Assembly: GCA_003694495.1 (NCBI GenBank)
Contig: RFJO01000030.1
Location: 1 to 16,467 of the forward strand
Reading direction: 5' to 3'
From: Candidatus Woesearchaeota archaeon
GTDB taxonomy: Archaea; Nanobdellota; Nanobdellia; SCGC-AAA011-G17; GW2011-AR17
Length of the DNA: 16,467 nt
Under the pieces are notes generated by a model. It was not told the DNA's origin and ran no database searches. It saw only the letters and a program-made list of their open reading frames with translations. The position numbers were made by a program, and so were the translations under genes. This document shows, in pieces, positions 1 to 7,450 of the stretch; within the stretch, counting starts at the first letter, position 1; every line of letters begins with the position of its first letter.

Positions 1-125
1 ATTTTAAATATATGTGTTACTTATATATAAATATTACGCAAAAGTAAGAAAATCTTAAAAAAAGTTTTATTTAAGTGCTCTTTCTTATTAGGCTTTATAA
101 TCATTAAGACTAGGAGGTAAGAACA
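1..125 (+). promoter_or_regulatory. Promoter and leader of the radical SAM cassette
   Basis: AT-rich region with two TATA-like boxes that could drive the cassette: TTATATATAAA at 21-31 and TTTTATTTA at 65-73. A third, TTTATAAT at 94-101, would start transcription downstream of the ribosome-binding site and is less likely. A near-perfect Shine-Dalgarno sequence, AGGAGGT at 112-118, lies 7 bases before the ATG at 126, so the mRNA is leadered. Box assignment is by eye and the transcription start is inferred. Confidence 0.5.
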
Positions 126-308
126 ATGAGTGTGGAAAAAATATTGGCAAATGTGCCTATGGAAAAACTTGAAAGGGCAAAGGAGTTTAAGTTAAGACTG
201 CTTCAATACCAAAACCCTGTGGAGTTTGTCAACAACATGTACGGTTGTCATCCAGGTGAAGATGGCAATGACGACTATTTTGGATTGATATATAGATTTA
301 AGGAGTAA
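126..308 (+). CDS. Small 60-aa protein, possible radical SAM substrate peptide
   Basis: I do not recognise the family. The first 30 or so residues are charged and probably helical (MSVEKILANVPMEKL and following). The C-terminal part is different: it holds NNMYGC, an acidic HPGEDGNDD stretch, and an aromatic end with YFGLIYRF. There is a single cysteine, no signal peptide and no membrane segment. The ATG has a strong Shine-Dalgarno sequence (AGGAGGT, 112-118). The TAA is followed after one base by the ATG of the radical SAM/SPASM gene, whose own ribosome-binding sequence (AAGGAG) lies inside the last codons here, so the two are translationally coupled. A short leader-plus-tail protein directly before a SPASM enzyme is typical of RiPP precursors. 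That role is inference; it could equally be a small accessory subunit. Confidence 0.7.
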   Translation: MSVEKILANVPMEKLERAKEFKLRLLQYQNPVEFVNNMYGCHPGEDGNDDYFGLIYRFKE

Positions 309-309
309 A

Positions 310-1428
310 ATGGATGGCGGTAAATCTTTTGAAAAGTGGAAAAGTAATATAGAAGACTTGGTGGATAGGCACCCTCTTCAAATCATTAGCTGGGAAGCCA
401 CTCGAAGATGCAATCTTTCATGTGCGCATTGTGGTTCCCCATCAGAAAATGTGTGCCTGAAAGAGGAGCTAACCACTGAAGAAGTAATTAACGCATTCGA
501 CCAGATAGCTCGTGATTTTGATATGTCGCAATTCAGGCATGTCAATATAACAGGCGGGGAACCTTTTGTAAGGAAAGACCTTCTGACTATTCTTGAAGAG
601 ATCAGCAAACAACCTGCCTATAGAAACATTGATATCCAGACAAATGGCATTGTTCTTGGTAAAAAACCTGACCTGTTTAAGCAACTGAGGGATTATGGTG
701 TCACAGGCATAGGGGTTAGCATTGATGGTCTTAAAGGGACTCATGATGCTTTTAGAAGAAGAGAAGGAAGCTATGACTTGGCATTCAGAGCAGCAAAAAC
801 AGCAGTCGAGGAAGGATTTACAGTTACAGTATCAACCGTTGCTAATGCAAAAAATATTAACGAAATACTAGAGCTCTACAATATTGTAAAACATGAGATA
901 AAACCAAGGATATTTAGGATAATGACTATTGACCCGATAGGAAGAGCTCAAGAAGGTAATGAATATCTCTTGTCTCCAGAACAGACACGGGATGTGATAT
1001 CATTCTTGCTAAAAGAATACACAAGCAGTTGTGAACAGTATCATGACCATAGCAAAACAATGGTTGAGTTGGGTTGCGGTGGGTGGCTTGGAAGAGAACT
1101 GGAAGGGTTAGTGAGGCCTTTCGTATTTCATTGCGTTGCAGGGATAAATAATTTAGGGATATTGTATGATGGCAAGCTGGCAGCGTGCTCTAATATTCCA
1201 AGAGAATTAGGGTTTGAAGGTGATTTGAGGATTGACAGAATCAAGGATGTGTGGGATAATAAGTATCAGAGATATAGGCAGTTTGAATGGAAAAGGAAAG
1301 GAGATTGTAAGAATTGCGGGGAATGGGAATACTGTCATGGCGGGCCGATGCATAAAAGGCTTACAGATGGTACTATGACTGATTGCTTATACCAAACTAT
1401 CGCAAACGGAATAGACTATAGGTCCTAG
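310..1428 (+). CDS. Radical SAM/SPASM domain enzyme
   Basis: A 372-residue protein with an N-terminal radical SAM core and a C-terminal SPASM-like domain. The SAM-cluster motif CNLSCAHC gives C34, C38 and C41 (CX3CX2C). The SAM-binding GGEP motif is at 82-85, and GIGVSIDG at 133-140 is a typical core strand. The SPASM part has C275, G288 and C293 (GX4C spacing), then C333, C336 and C342 (CX2CX5C), and a last C359. Where the usual CX3C follows C342, the protein has P346 instead of cysteine; C256 is an additional cysteine. SPASM enzymes usually modify peptides or proteins using auxiliary 4Fe-4S clusters. The start ATG is one base after the upstream 60-aa gene. The TAG stop overlaps by one base a possible GTG start of the next gene, so the three genes look like one operon. 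The exact reaction cannot be named. Confidence 0.9.
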   Translation: MDGGKSFEKWKSNIEDLVDRHPLQIISWEATRRCNLSCAHCGSPSENVCLKEELTTEEVINAFDQIARDFDMSQFRHVNITGGEPFVRKDLLTILEEISKQPAYRNIDIQTNGIVLGKKPDLFKQLRDYGVTGIGVSIDGLKGTHDAFRRREGSYDLAFRAAKTAVEEGFTVTVSTVANAKNINEILELYNIVKHEIKPRIFRIMTIDPIGRAQEGNEYLLSPEQTRDVISFLLKEYTSSCEQYHDHSKTMVELGCGGWLGRELEGLVRPFVFHCVAGINNLGILYDGKLAACSNIPRELGFEGDLRIDRIKDVWDNKYQRYRQFEWKRKGDCKNCGEWEYCHGGPMHKRLTDGTMTDCLYQTIANGIDYRS

Positions 1429-1454
1429 TGCGAAACAAAAAAGGGGTAGGTAAA

Positions 1455-2849
1455 ATGGTTAATATTCTTTTTTTAGCTTTAGAGCAGGATATGGATCTTG
1501 ATGGGATCATCAGCCAGAATGAAGTCTCTGAGTGGTTAGGAATTGGCTATCTAAATGCCTATCTACTAAACCATGGCATCTCTTCTGAGATTTCCGATGC
1601 CTATGACATCAAGGACATAGTTCGCAAACGCCCTTATGCTATAGGGTTTTCAGTACTAGCGACAAATTATGAGGCCTCAAAAAGGGCAAGTGAACAACTC
1701 AGGAAAAAATTACCAAATACGAAAATTATATGAGGCGGTCCACAAGCAACATCTTTCCATGATGATGTTTTGCTTGAAGATATAGTTGACTATGTTGTTT
1801 TGGGTGAAGGTGAGAGGGCATTGTTTGAGTTGATGAGTGGAGTAGATACTGCATCTGTAAATGGTATAGCATATAAGAAAAATGGAAAAATTATTACTAA
1901 CCCACCTAATAACAGATTGTCCACTGTTGATCTTGATGCGATTGATTTCACTAAGATTCATTATAAAAATTATGAACGTTTTGCAATGCATATTCCGCAT
2001 TCAATACCTTATTCTGAAATGCATTTTGCGAATATTGTAGGCTCGAGGGGCTGCTGGAATGATTGCAGTTTCTGCCCAAGCAAAACAATATGGGGCAGGA
2101 GAATAACTTACAGGACGCCTAAGAATGTTGTTGATGAACTTGAGTTTCTTGTAACTAAGCATAATGTGAACTATGCTTTCTTTGCAGATGATGACTTTTT
2201 AGTCAATGGAGCATGGGACCAAAGTATAGCAACAGAGATTATAAGAAGAGGGATTCATATAAGATATTATGTCATGGCAAGTGTCCGATCAGCATCAAGA
2301 TTCAGTAATTATGAAGCTCTCAAAACAAGTGGTTGTGCAGAGATTACGCTGGGATTAGAAACAGCTAACCAAACCATTTTAAACAATCTTGGAAAGAATT
2401 ATGAGATCCAAATGATAACTCCAGTTGCTAATGAGATAGTAAGCCACGGAATACATTTGGGCTTATATTACATGATGCGTTATCCTGAGCAAACGATAGA
2501 AGATTTGGAAGAGGATTATTACTTCATTGAAAACTTGCCATTTAGTAGAATTAGGCCTAGTTTTATTACTCCCTATCCGGGAACCAGACTTTATCAAGAA
2601 GTTGAACAAAAAGGGTTATGGCTTGATGATTGCAGGAATAATTGGCAAGTAATGACTTGTGATAGGCCTGTACTCAAAACCCATGTTTCTATAGATGACC
2701 TGCTTGAAGCAAGAGAAAAAATCATCAGGCTATATCTCTCAGAAAATTATCACACAAGAATGTGTAACCTTATAGGTAATGATGCTTTAAGCCAGAAAGC
2801 ATTTTTAGAGTTTCAGACTTATATTCGAAAGAATCTAACCAAAAATTGA
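1455..2849 (+). pseudogene. Cobalamin-binding radical SAM enzyme interrupted by an in-frame TGA
   Basis: One reading frame of 465 codons interrupted only by TGA at 1731-1733 (codon 93). Before it is the first half of a B12-binding-like Rossmann domain (MVNILFLALEQD..., YAIGFSVLATNYEAS, then KII). After it the same fold continues without loss: GGPQATSF, DYVVLGEGERALFEL. The radical SAM core follows with GCWNDCSFC (C200, C204, C207, counting through the TGA). The classical DxHxxG cobalamin motif is absent, as in several subfamilies. Relatives carry out methylations or carbon-skeleton changes. The likely start is ATG 1455; a GTG at 1428 in frame overlaps the previous stop. The second half has no ATG or Shine-Dalgarno near its beginning (first possible start TTG 1770), so independent translation is doubtful. 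The intact remainder suggests a recent nonsense mutation, a sequencing error, or readthrough. Confidence 0.8.
1731..1775 (+). other. In-frame TGA followed by a potential stem-loop
   Basis: The interrupting TGA (1731-1733) is followed after 10 bases by a possible hairpin. Arm 1744-1753 (AAGCAACATC) pairs with 1764-1775 (GATGTTTTGCTT), with a two-base bulge at 1768-1769 and a 10-base loop. The arms also encode protein (QATSFHDDVLL), so the structure may be chance. Structure drawn by hand, no energy computed. Confidence 0.35.
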
Positions 2850-2857
2850 GCTAAAAA

Positions 2858-2878
2858 CATTCTCTGCTGAAAAGAATG
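2858..2878. other. Weak hairpin between convergent genes
   Basis: The 98-base spacer between the radical SAM gene and the convergent dehydrogenase contains CATTCT and AGAATG as six-base arms around a nine-base loop. No long T-tract follows on the plus strand, so a terminator role is only possible. Nothing else was recognised in the spacer. Confidence 0.25.
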
Positions 2879-2947
2879 CTTTAAAGACAAAATAAGTTAT
2901 CATAAGAAAATTTTTCCAAACTTTCGAATTCACTTAGTTCAATCTGC

Positions 2948-3673
2948 TTATAAATGACAAGTCCAGCCGCCGTCAATTACAAACACCTGGCCAGTGGTGT
3001 AGCTTGAAGCTTTTGACGCTAAATATAACGCAGCGCCTGCAATCTCTTCAGGTTGGCCTTCCCTTCTCAACGGCACAGTGGATTTTATCATTGCTACGAA
3101 GTTCTTGTTGTTAAGCAACGCTTTTGTCATGTTTGTTGAAATCACTCCAGGGGCGATAGCGTTAACACGAATGTTGTATTTACCTAAATCGTTAGCTAAA
3201 GTTTTGGTTAACATTATAAGCCCGGATTTGCTTACATTATACGCGAGCGAACTTGAAAAAGCCTGTAACCCGGCAATGCTTGCAATGTTTATAATTGAAC
3301 CGGATTTTCTGCTTTTCATATACCTGCTAACTTCTCTACAGAACAACATTGCTGCGGTAAGGTTTGTATCAAGGATGTTGTGCCAAGCTTTTTCGTCAAT
3401 TCTATCTATAGGTGTGGGGAAAAATATGCCGGCGTTGTTTACCAGAATATCAATCTTGCCGTATAACTTTATAACTTTTCGGACAGTTTTTATAACGTGA
3501 GACTTTTTTTGAACATCGCATTTTAAGTATGTTATGCTATCATCTTCAGGTTTGTTTTTGTGATACGTGCTAACAACATCTGCGCCGGATTCTTTTAAAA
3601 CAGAACAAATAGCTTTGCCAATACCGGTTGCACCGCCGGTAACCAGTGCCACTTTGTTTTTTAAATTGAACAA
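2948..3673 (-). CDS. Short-chain dehydrogenase/reductase, FabG-like
   Basis: NAD(P)-dependent oxidoreductase of the classical SDR family. Counting from the GTG at 3688, the dinucleotide motif TGGATGIG is at 17-24 and NNAG at 84-87. The catalytic residues are N109, S137, Y150 and K154 (YNVSK). The conserved region RVNAIAPG and the C-terminal TGQVFVIDGGW are also present. The frame is open to a GTG at 3688, but TTG at 3673 gives the usual family N-terminus (M-FNLKNKVALVTGG) and lies 10 bases after AGAGGTGAT. I therefore prefer 3673 (241 aa); a leaderless GTG start remains possible because a TTTAAA box lies about 27 bp upstream of it. Substrate unknown: the family covers 3-ketoacyl-ACP, sugar and many other carbonyl reductions. 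It lies 35-50 bases downstream of the membrane glycosyltransferase on the same strand, so a role in sugar or lipid metabolism is possible but unproven. Confidence 0.88.
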   Translation of the reverse strand: MFNLKNKVALVTGGATGIGKAICSVLKESGADVVSTYHKNKPEDDSITYLKCDVQKKSHVIKTVRKVIKLYGKIDILVNNAGIFFPTPIDRIDEKAWHNILDTNLTAAMLFCREVSRYMKSRKSGSIINIASIAGLQAFSSSLAYNVSKSGLIMLTKTLANDLGKYNIRVNAIAPGVISTNMTKALLNNKNFVAMIKSTVPLRREGQPEEIAGAALYLASKASSYTTGQVFVIDGGWTCHL

Positions 3674-3722
3674 ACTAATTTTAATCACCTCTAGTATACT
3701 GAAGAAGTTTAGGTTTTTAAAT

Positions 3723-5324
3723 TTAACTCATGTTGAATGGGTACTGAATCTTAAATATTACAATGACAGGCTGCTTTTGTGCCTGGTCAAAAAAGTATAC
3801 CTGTACTGGGATTAAATTGTCCTGGTGTTTTTGAAGGTACCATTGGGGCTTACAGTTAGGATCATAGAAGTCCATGATGAAGTATTTTGGTTTGTGTTCT
3901 TCAATTATTTTGTCATACCCTGAATCTTCATTGCCGTTGTAGAACTTTAACTTTCTTTCAGAGTAATATGTTAAAGGCACGCTTAACCCACAACCGGTAA
4001 TAATGTCTTTTGGATTACTGTTTTGTTTCAACCATTCGCCTGCTAACTTTTCATGTGCGTAAGTGTCTTTTTTTATGTTAATCAAATTATTTGCATATGT
4101 TATGTTGGAGTATGCTCCCCAGACAAGGATAAATAAAACAACTCCTAACGCTGCAAGTTTGTTGTATTTTTTTAAAAGGTTAAATATTTTTATTATTCCT
4201 AAAGCACCAATAACGAATATGGCTGGATAACCAGAAAACCATAACCTTGGCTCAAACTGGAAGCCGGATGCTGCCATCCATGTTGCAAAGATAAGCGAAA
4301 CAAACAAAGCCCACCAAAATATGTAAAAGTCTTTCTTGAGTTTTTTGTTTTTGTTTAACAGATCTATGCCGAGTATTAAGTTTAGGAAATAACTTAACCC
4401 TGCCAAGATTGAAATCAGGAACGGAATCTTTACTAAATTAGGGAATTGTTTGAAATAAGTAAGGAACTTGTCTATTGTTTGTGAAAACGGCCTGTCAATG
4501 TTGGCTTTACCTTTACCTTTAGGGCTTATGCCTGTCCAGTCAGCTTCATAAGTTCTTCCAAACCTGGGATACATTGAAAATATAACTGACTTTGCGCCGC
4601 CTATATATGAGTAATTGTCTTTGTATAATGTATAATTCCATGCCAAAAATGGTGTTGCAACCAAAATGGCGGTAACGAAAAAAAGCCAGAAACGTTTGTT
4701 TTTAATAAAGTTTAAACGTTCTGTTGCAAGGATGAAGATTGCATAAAAGGGGATAAGAAAGCCTATAGCTTCATATGCAAACAATCCCCAGGCCATTAAC
4801 GCAGCAGATGCAACAACGTACCATTTTTTTTTCTTTTCAACATAACCGTTCCAGAAAAATATTGCTGACAAAATCCAGATAACGATACCTTGAGTGCCTA
4901 ACGATACCCTTGTTGACCAAAATATGTGCAGCCAGAATGTGGCCATCATGAATGCTGCAACCAAACCAACCTTTTTGTTAAAGAACTTCTTCCCTAAATA
5001 ATAAGTAAGGTAAACACCTGCAATGGAAAACAACTCGTGCAGGATTCTGACACCAATTTCACCGCCGCCCAACATGTATATTGGCGCCCATAACATAGCC
5101 ATGGCTTTTGCACGCCATGGTGCTGCCAAGTTTGGTGTGCCTAAAGCGTAATGCTTGGCAATGTTAAGGTAATCTGCTTCGTCCCACCAGACTGCAGCGT
5201 TGACTGTCATGTATTTTAAACGTATTATTGCAGCTAAAACTAAAGTTGCTAACAAGAACCAGCTGAAATTTTTGTTAAAGAATTCTTTTAATTTCTGGTA
5301 AGTTTGTTCATATTCGTCCTGCAT
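3723..5324 (-). CDS. Membrane glycosyltransferase, PMT/ArnT-like (GT-C fold)
   Basis: A 533-residue polytopic membrane protein. A first membrane segment at about 21-37 is followed by an external loop with VWWDEADY (D48, E49, D51). This is the acidic motif that members of the dolichyl-phosphate-mannose protein mannosyltransferase/ArnT families use for catalysis and metal binding. About ten further hydrophobic segments extend to about residue 410, and a soluble C-terminal domain of roughly 120 residues follows. Such enzymes transfer a sugar from a polyprenyl-phosphate donor to a protein or lipid outside the membrane, so surface glycosylation is the likely role. Donor and acceptor cannot be read from sequence. 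A TTATTTAAA box at 5347-5355 lies 26 bp before the ATG, pointing to a leaderless transcript independent of the groES-groEL operon upstream. The dehydrogenase follows closely on the same strand. Confidence 0.82.
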   Translation of the reverse strand: MQDEYEQTYQKLKEFFNKNFSWFLLATLVLAAIIRLKYMTVNAAVWWDEADYLNIAKHYALGTPNLAAPWRAKAMAMLWAPIYMLGGGEIGVRILHELFSIAGVYLTYYLGKKFFNKKVGLVAAFMMATFWLHIFWSTRVSLGTQGIVIWILSAIFFWNGYVEKKKKWYVVASAALMAWGLFAYEAIGFLIPFYAIFILATERLNFIKNKRFWLFFVTAILVATPFLAWNYTLYKDNYSYIGGAKSVIFSMYPRFGRTYEADWTGISPKGKGKANIDRPFSQTIDKFLTYFKQFPNLVKIPFLISILAGLSYFLNLILGIDLLNKNKKLKKDFYIFWWALFVSLIFATWMAASGFQFEPRLWFSGYPAIFVIGALGIIKIFNLLKKYNKLAALGVVLFILVWGAYSNITYANNLINIKKDTYAHEKLAGEWLKQNSNPKDIITGCGLSVPLTYYSERKLKFYNGNEDSGYDKIIEEHKPKYFIMDFYDPNCKPQWYLQKHQDNLIPVQVYFFDQAQKQPVIVIFKIQYPFNMS

Positions 5325-5346
5325 CAGTTTTGTAATGAATGTTTGG

Positions 5347-5355
5347 TTTAAATAA
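5347..5355 (-). promoter_or_regulatory. TATA box of the membrane glycosyltransferase gene
   Basis: TTATTTAAA on the minus strand, centred about 26-27 bp before the ATG ending at 5324. This is the spacing expected if transcription begins at the start codon. Confidence 0.5.
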
Positions 5356-5444
5356 TTTACGCTAATGCATTTAGATATGGAGTATTTCTAAAGTTTATCT
5401 TTATCAAAATACAACAACTAGATATATTGAAAAGGATAACTGAC

Positions 5445-5459
5445 AAAAATAAAAAAGAA
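5445..5459 (-). terminator. T-tract terminator after groEL
   Basis: Directly after the groEL stop the minus strand reads TTCTTTTTTATTTTT with no strong hairpin. Archaeal RNA polymerase terminates at such T-rich tracts. The remaining spacer to the next gene (to 5325) shows only that gene's promoter. Confidence 0.6.
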
Positions 5460-5461
5460 GG

Positions 5462-7066
5462 TTATATAATTATTGCTGAAGACTTCTCGTCTTTTTCATC
5501 ATCAAAATCTGTTACTAAAGCTTCTGTAGTCAACACCATTGCAGCAATGGACGTGGCGTTTTGAAGCGCGTTCCTTACAACTTTTGTTGGGTCGACAACG
5601 CCAGCGTCAAAAAGGTTTTCATAAGTGTCAGTTTTTGCGTTGTATCCTACATTGTCGTCACTCTGTTTGATTTTTGATATGACTTCAGCTCCTTCTTTAC
5701 CAGCGTTATGGGAAATCTGCCTCAAAGGCGAATCCAACGCAAGCATAACAATGTTTAAACCAACTTGTTGGTCATTTTCAAGGTTAACACTGGCTAAATG
5801 TTCTTTGGCTTTTAACAACATCAACCCGCCACCGGCAACGATGCCTTCTTCAACTGCTGCTTTTGTAGCGTTAAGAGCATCGTCAATTCTCATCTTTTTT
5901 TCTTTCATTTCAGTCTCAGTTGCAGCACCAACCTTTATGACAGCAACACCGTTGCCAAGCTTAGCAAGACGCTTTCTCAGGTCAGATTTTTTATAGTCAC
6001 TATCAGCGATTGCTAGCTGGGATTCGATTAAGGATTTTCTTGCATCAATTTCATCTTTTACGCCTTTACCTTCAACAATTATTGTTTTTTCATTGTCAAC
6101 TTTAACTTTTCTTGCACTACCTAACCAACTGTCTTCAAATTCAGGCAACTTCATACCTTTTTCTTCTGACACAACTTTGCCGCCGGTTAGAACTGCAATA
6201 TCTTCTAAAATCTCTTTTTGCTCGTCACCGAACCCTGGCGCTTTTACTGCACAAACTTTTAACGCGCCACGAATAATGTTCAATATTAGTGCACTCTGTG
6301 CCTCATTTTCTATGTCTTCTGCAATGATTAATAAAGGCTTACTTTCTTGTGCAACCTTTTCTAGTAAAGGAATAATATCTTTTAGGTTGCTAATTTTCTT
6401 ATCGGTTATTAAAATATAAGGGTCCTCTAGTTCACATACCATTTTTTCATGATTGGTTGCCATGTACGGCGAGATAAAACCACGATCAAACTGCATACCT
6501 TCAACAACTTCAAGCTCGGTTTCAATGCTTTTACCGTCTTCAACCGTAATGACTCCATCATTGCCAACTTTTTCCATTGCGTCTGCGATAAGCTGGCCTA
6601 TCATTTCATCGTTATTAGCAGAGATAGTTGCAACTTGCCTTATTTTTTCTTTATCTTTTACTTCTACACTTTTACTTTTCAAAAAATCAACCACGATTTC
6701 TGAAGCTTTTAACATACCATTTTTTATCTCTATTGGATTCGCACCTGATGTTATGTGCTTAAGCCCTTCTTTTATCATGTTTTGGGTTAAAACAGTTGCA
6801 GTTGTGGTACCATCACCAGCTTTATCCTGTGTTTTGGCTGCAACTTCTTTAATCAATTTTGCGCCCATGTTTTCAAATTTATCTTTTAACTCAATCTCTT
6901 TAGCAATAGTTACACCGTCGTTTGTGACTAACGGGTTTGATGACTTGTCAAGAACAACATTACGACCTTTTGGGCCAAGTGTAACCTTTACAGTGTTTGC
7001 GACTTTGTCTATACCTTTCATTAGAGATTGACGTGCGTTTTCATTGAATAAAATTTGTTTTACCAT
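5462..7066 (-). CDS. groEL: Chaperonin GroEL (group I, bacterial type)
   Basis: 60-kDa group I chaperonin, 534 residues, which folds proteins in an ATP-driven double ring capped by GroES. The equatorial ATP site is seen in TLGPKGRNV (29-37) and GDGTTTAT (84-91); EEGIVAGGG lies near residue 408 onwards. Identity to bacterial GroEL is obvious along the whole length, and it is not a group II thermosome. ATG 7066 is preferred because GAGGTG (7073-7078) stands six bases before it; a GTG at 7075 would overlap that site. The groES stop codon lies within this ribosome-binding sequence, so the two are coupled. The C-terminus ends KDEKSSAIII and lacks the Gly-Gly-Met repeats common in bacterial GroEL. 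Its presence among archaeal genes implies ancient or recent transfer from bacteria, as known for Methanosarcina. Confidence 0.98.
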   Translation of the reverse strand: MVKQILFNENARQSLMKGIDKVANTVKVTLGPKGRNVVLDKSSNPLVTNDGVTIAKEIELKDKFENMGAKLIKEVAAKTQDKAGDGTTTATVLTQNMIKEGLKHITSGANPIEIKNGMLKASEIVVDFLKSKSVEVKDKEKIRQVATISANNDEMIGQLIADAMEKVGNDGVITVEDGKSIETELEVVEGMQFDRGFISPYMATNHEKMVCELEDPYILITDKKISNLKDIIPLLEKVAQESKPLLIIAEDIENEAQSALILNIIRGALKVCAVKAPGFGDEQKEILEDIAVLTGGKVVSEEKGMKLPEFEDSWLGSARKVKVDNEKTIIVEGKGVKDEIDARKSLIESQLAIADSDYKKSDLRKRLAKLGNGVAVIKVGAATETEMKEKKMRIDDALNATKAAVEEGIVAGGGLMLLKAKEHLASVNLENDQQVGLNIVMLALDSPLRQISHNAGKEGAEVISKIKQSDDNVGYNAKTDTYENLFDAGVVDPTKVVRNALQNATSIAAMVLTTEALVTDFDDEKDEKSSAIII

Positions 7067-7076
7067 TTTTCCCACC

Positions 7077-7349
7077 TCACATTATTTTTGCAAGGATATC
7101 TTTAAAGTCAACAAACAAATGCTTTTCATTATCAATTTCAATTTCTTCAGAACTAAATCCACCATAGATGACTTTATCACCTTTTGATAAAGGTAAATCC
7201 TTGCCATCCTTAAATTTCCCTACTGCAACAACAACGCCTTCTTTTTTCTCTTCTTTTGCTGTCTCTGGCAGGTATATGCCGCCTTTAGTCCTTTCTTCTG
7301 ATTTGAATGGTTTGATTAAAACTCGTTCTCCAAGTGGTACAATTTCCAT
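7077..7349 (-). CDS. groES: Co-chaperonin GroES
   Basis: 10-kDa co-chaperonin, 90 residues, near the family's usual 95. It contains the N-terminal PLGERVLIKP strand and the mobile loop that contacts GroEL (EERTKGGIYLPETAKE, about 18-33). The conserved GVVVAVG and GDKVIYG segments follow, with a C-terminal LFVDFKDILAKI strand. It caps the GroEL ring in the cytoplasm. A strong Shine-Dalgarno sequence AAGGAGGTG lies six bases before the ATG, and groEL follows immediately. A good TATA box (7395-7405) and an adjacent palindrome indicate regulated transcription. Confidence 0.98.
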   Translation of the reverse strand: MEIVPLGERVLIKPFKSEERTKGGIYLPETAKEEKKEGVVVAVGKFKDGKDLPLSKGDKVIYGGFSSEEIEIDNEKHLFVDFKDILAKIM

Positions 7350-7373
7350 GTTTGCACCTCCTTAAGTTAACTA

Positions 7374-7411
7374 TGTTGATTTTAAATCAACAACTTATAT
7401 ATAAATGTTGT
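7374..7411 (-). promoter_or_regulatory. groES promoter with interlocked palindromic operator
   Basis: The minus strand has TTTATATATAA (7395-7405), about 50 bp before the groES ATG, placing transcription start near 7373. Between box and start lies a perfect 19-bp palindrome: TGTTGATTT, T, AAATCAACA at 7374-7392. The TATA box itself is flanked by ACAAC (7390-7394) and GTTGT (7407-7411). The three TGTTG half-sites thus form two overlapping inverted repeats. This layout suits a repressor that blocks TBP or polymerase, as in archaeal heat-shock control. It is not the bacterial CIRCE element. Confidence 0.55.
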
Positions 7412-7419
7412 GAAAAAAG

Positions 7420-7427
7420 TTTATAAA
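7420..7427 (+). promoter_or_regulatory. TATA box of cbf5
   Basis: TTTATAAA centred 27 bp before the cbf5 ATG at 7451. No Shine-Dalgarno sequence precedes that ATG, so a leaderless mRNA is likely. The box stands back to back with the groES promoter. Confidence 0.55.
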
Positions 7428-7450
7428 TGTCCAGATGAATTTAAGCTATC

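Noticed and set aside
1731..1733. Selenocysteine at the in-frame TGA
   Set aside because: The position is not a redox site, archaeal SECIS elements lie in untranslated regions, and selenoprotein machinery is known in few archaea. The downstream stem-loop alone does not justify it.
3078..3500. 140-codon open frame on the plus strand
   Set aside because: Antisense shadow of the dehydrogenase gene, which has all SDR motifs on the minus strand.
6453..7031. 192-codon open frame on the plus strand
   Set aside because: It lies wholly antisense to groEL, is Ser/Pro-biased with no motif, and has no ribosome-binding site.
7365..7372. AGTTAACT palindrome in the groES leader as another operator
   Set aside because: Only eight bases and AT-rich, expected by chance; the 19-bp palindrome next to it is much stronger.
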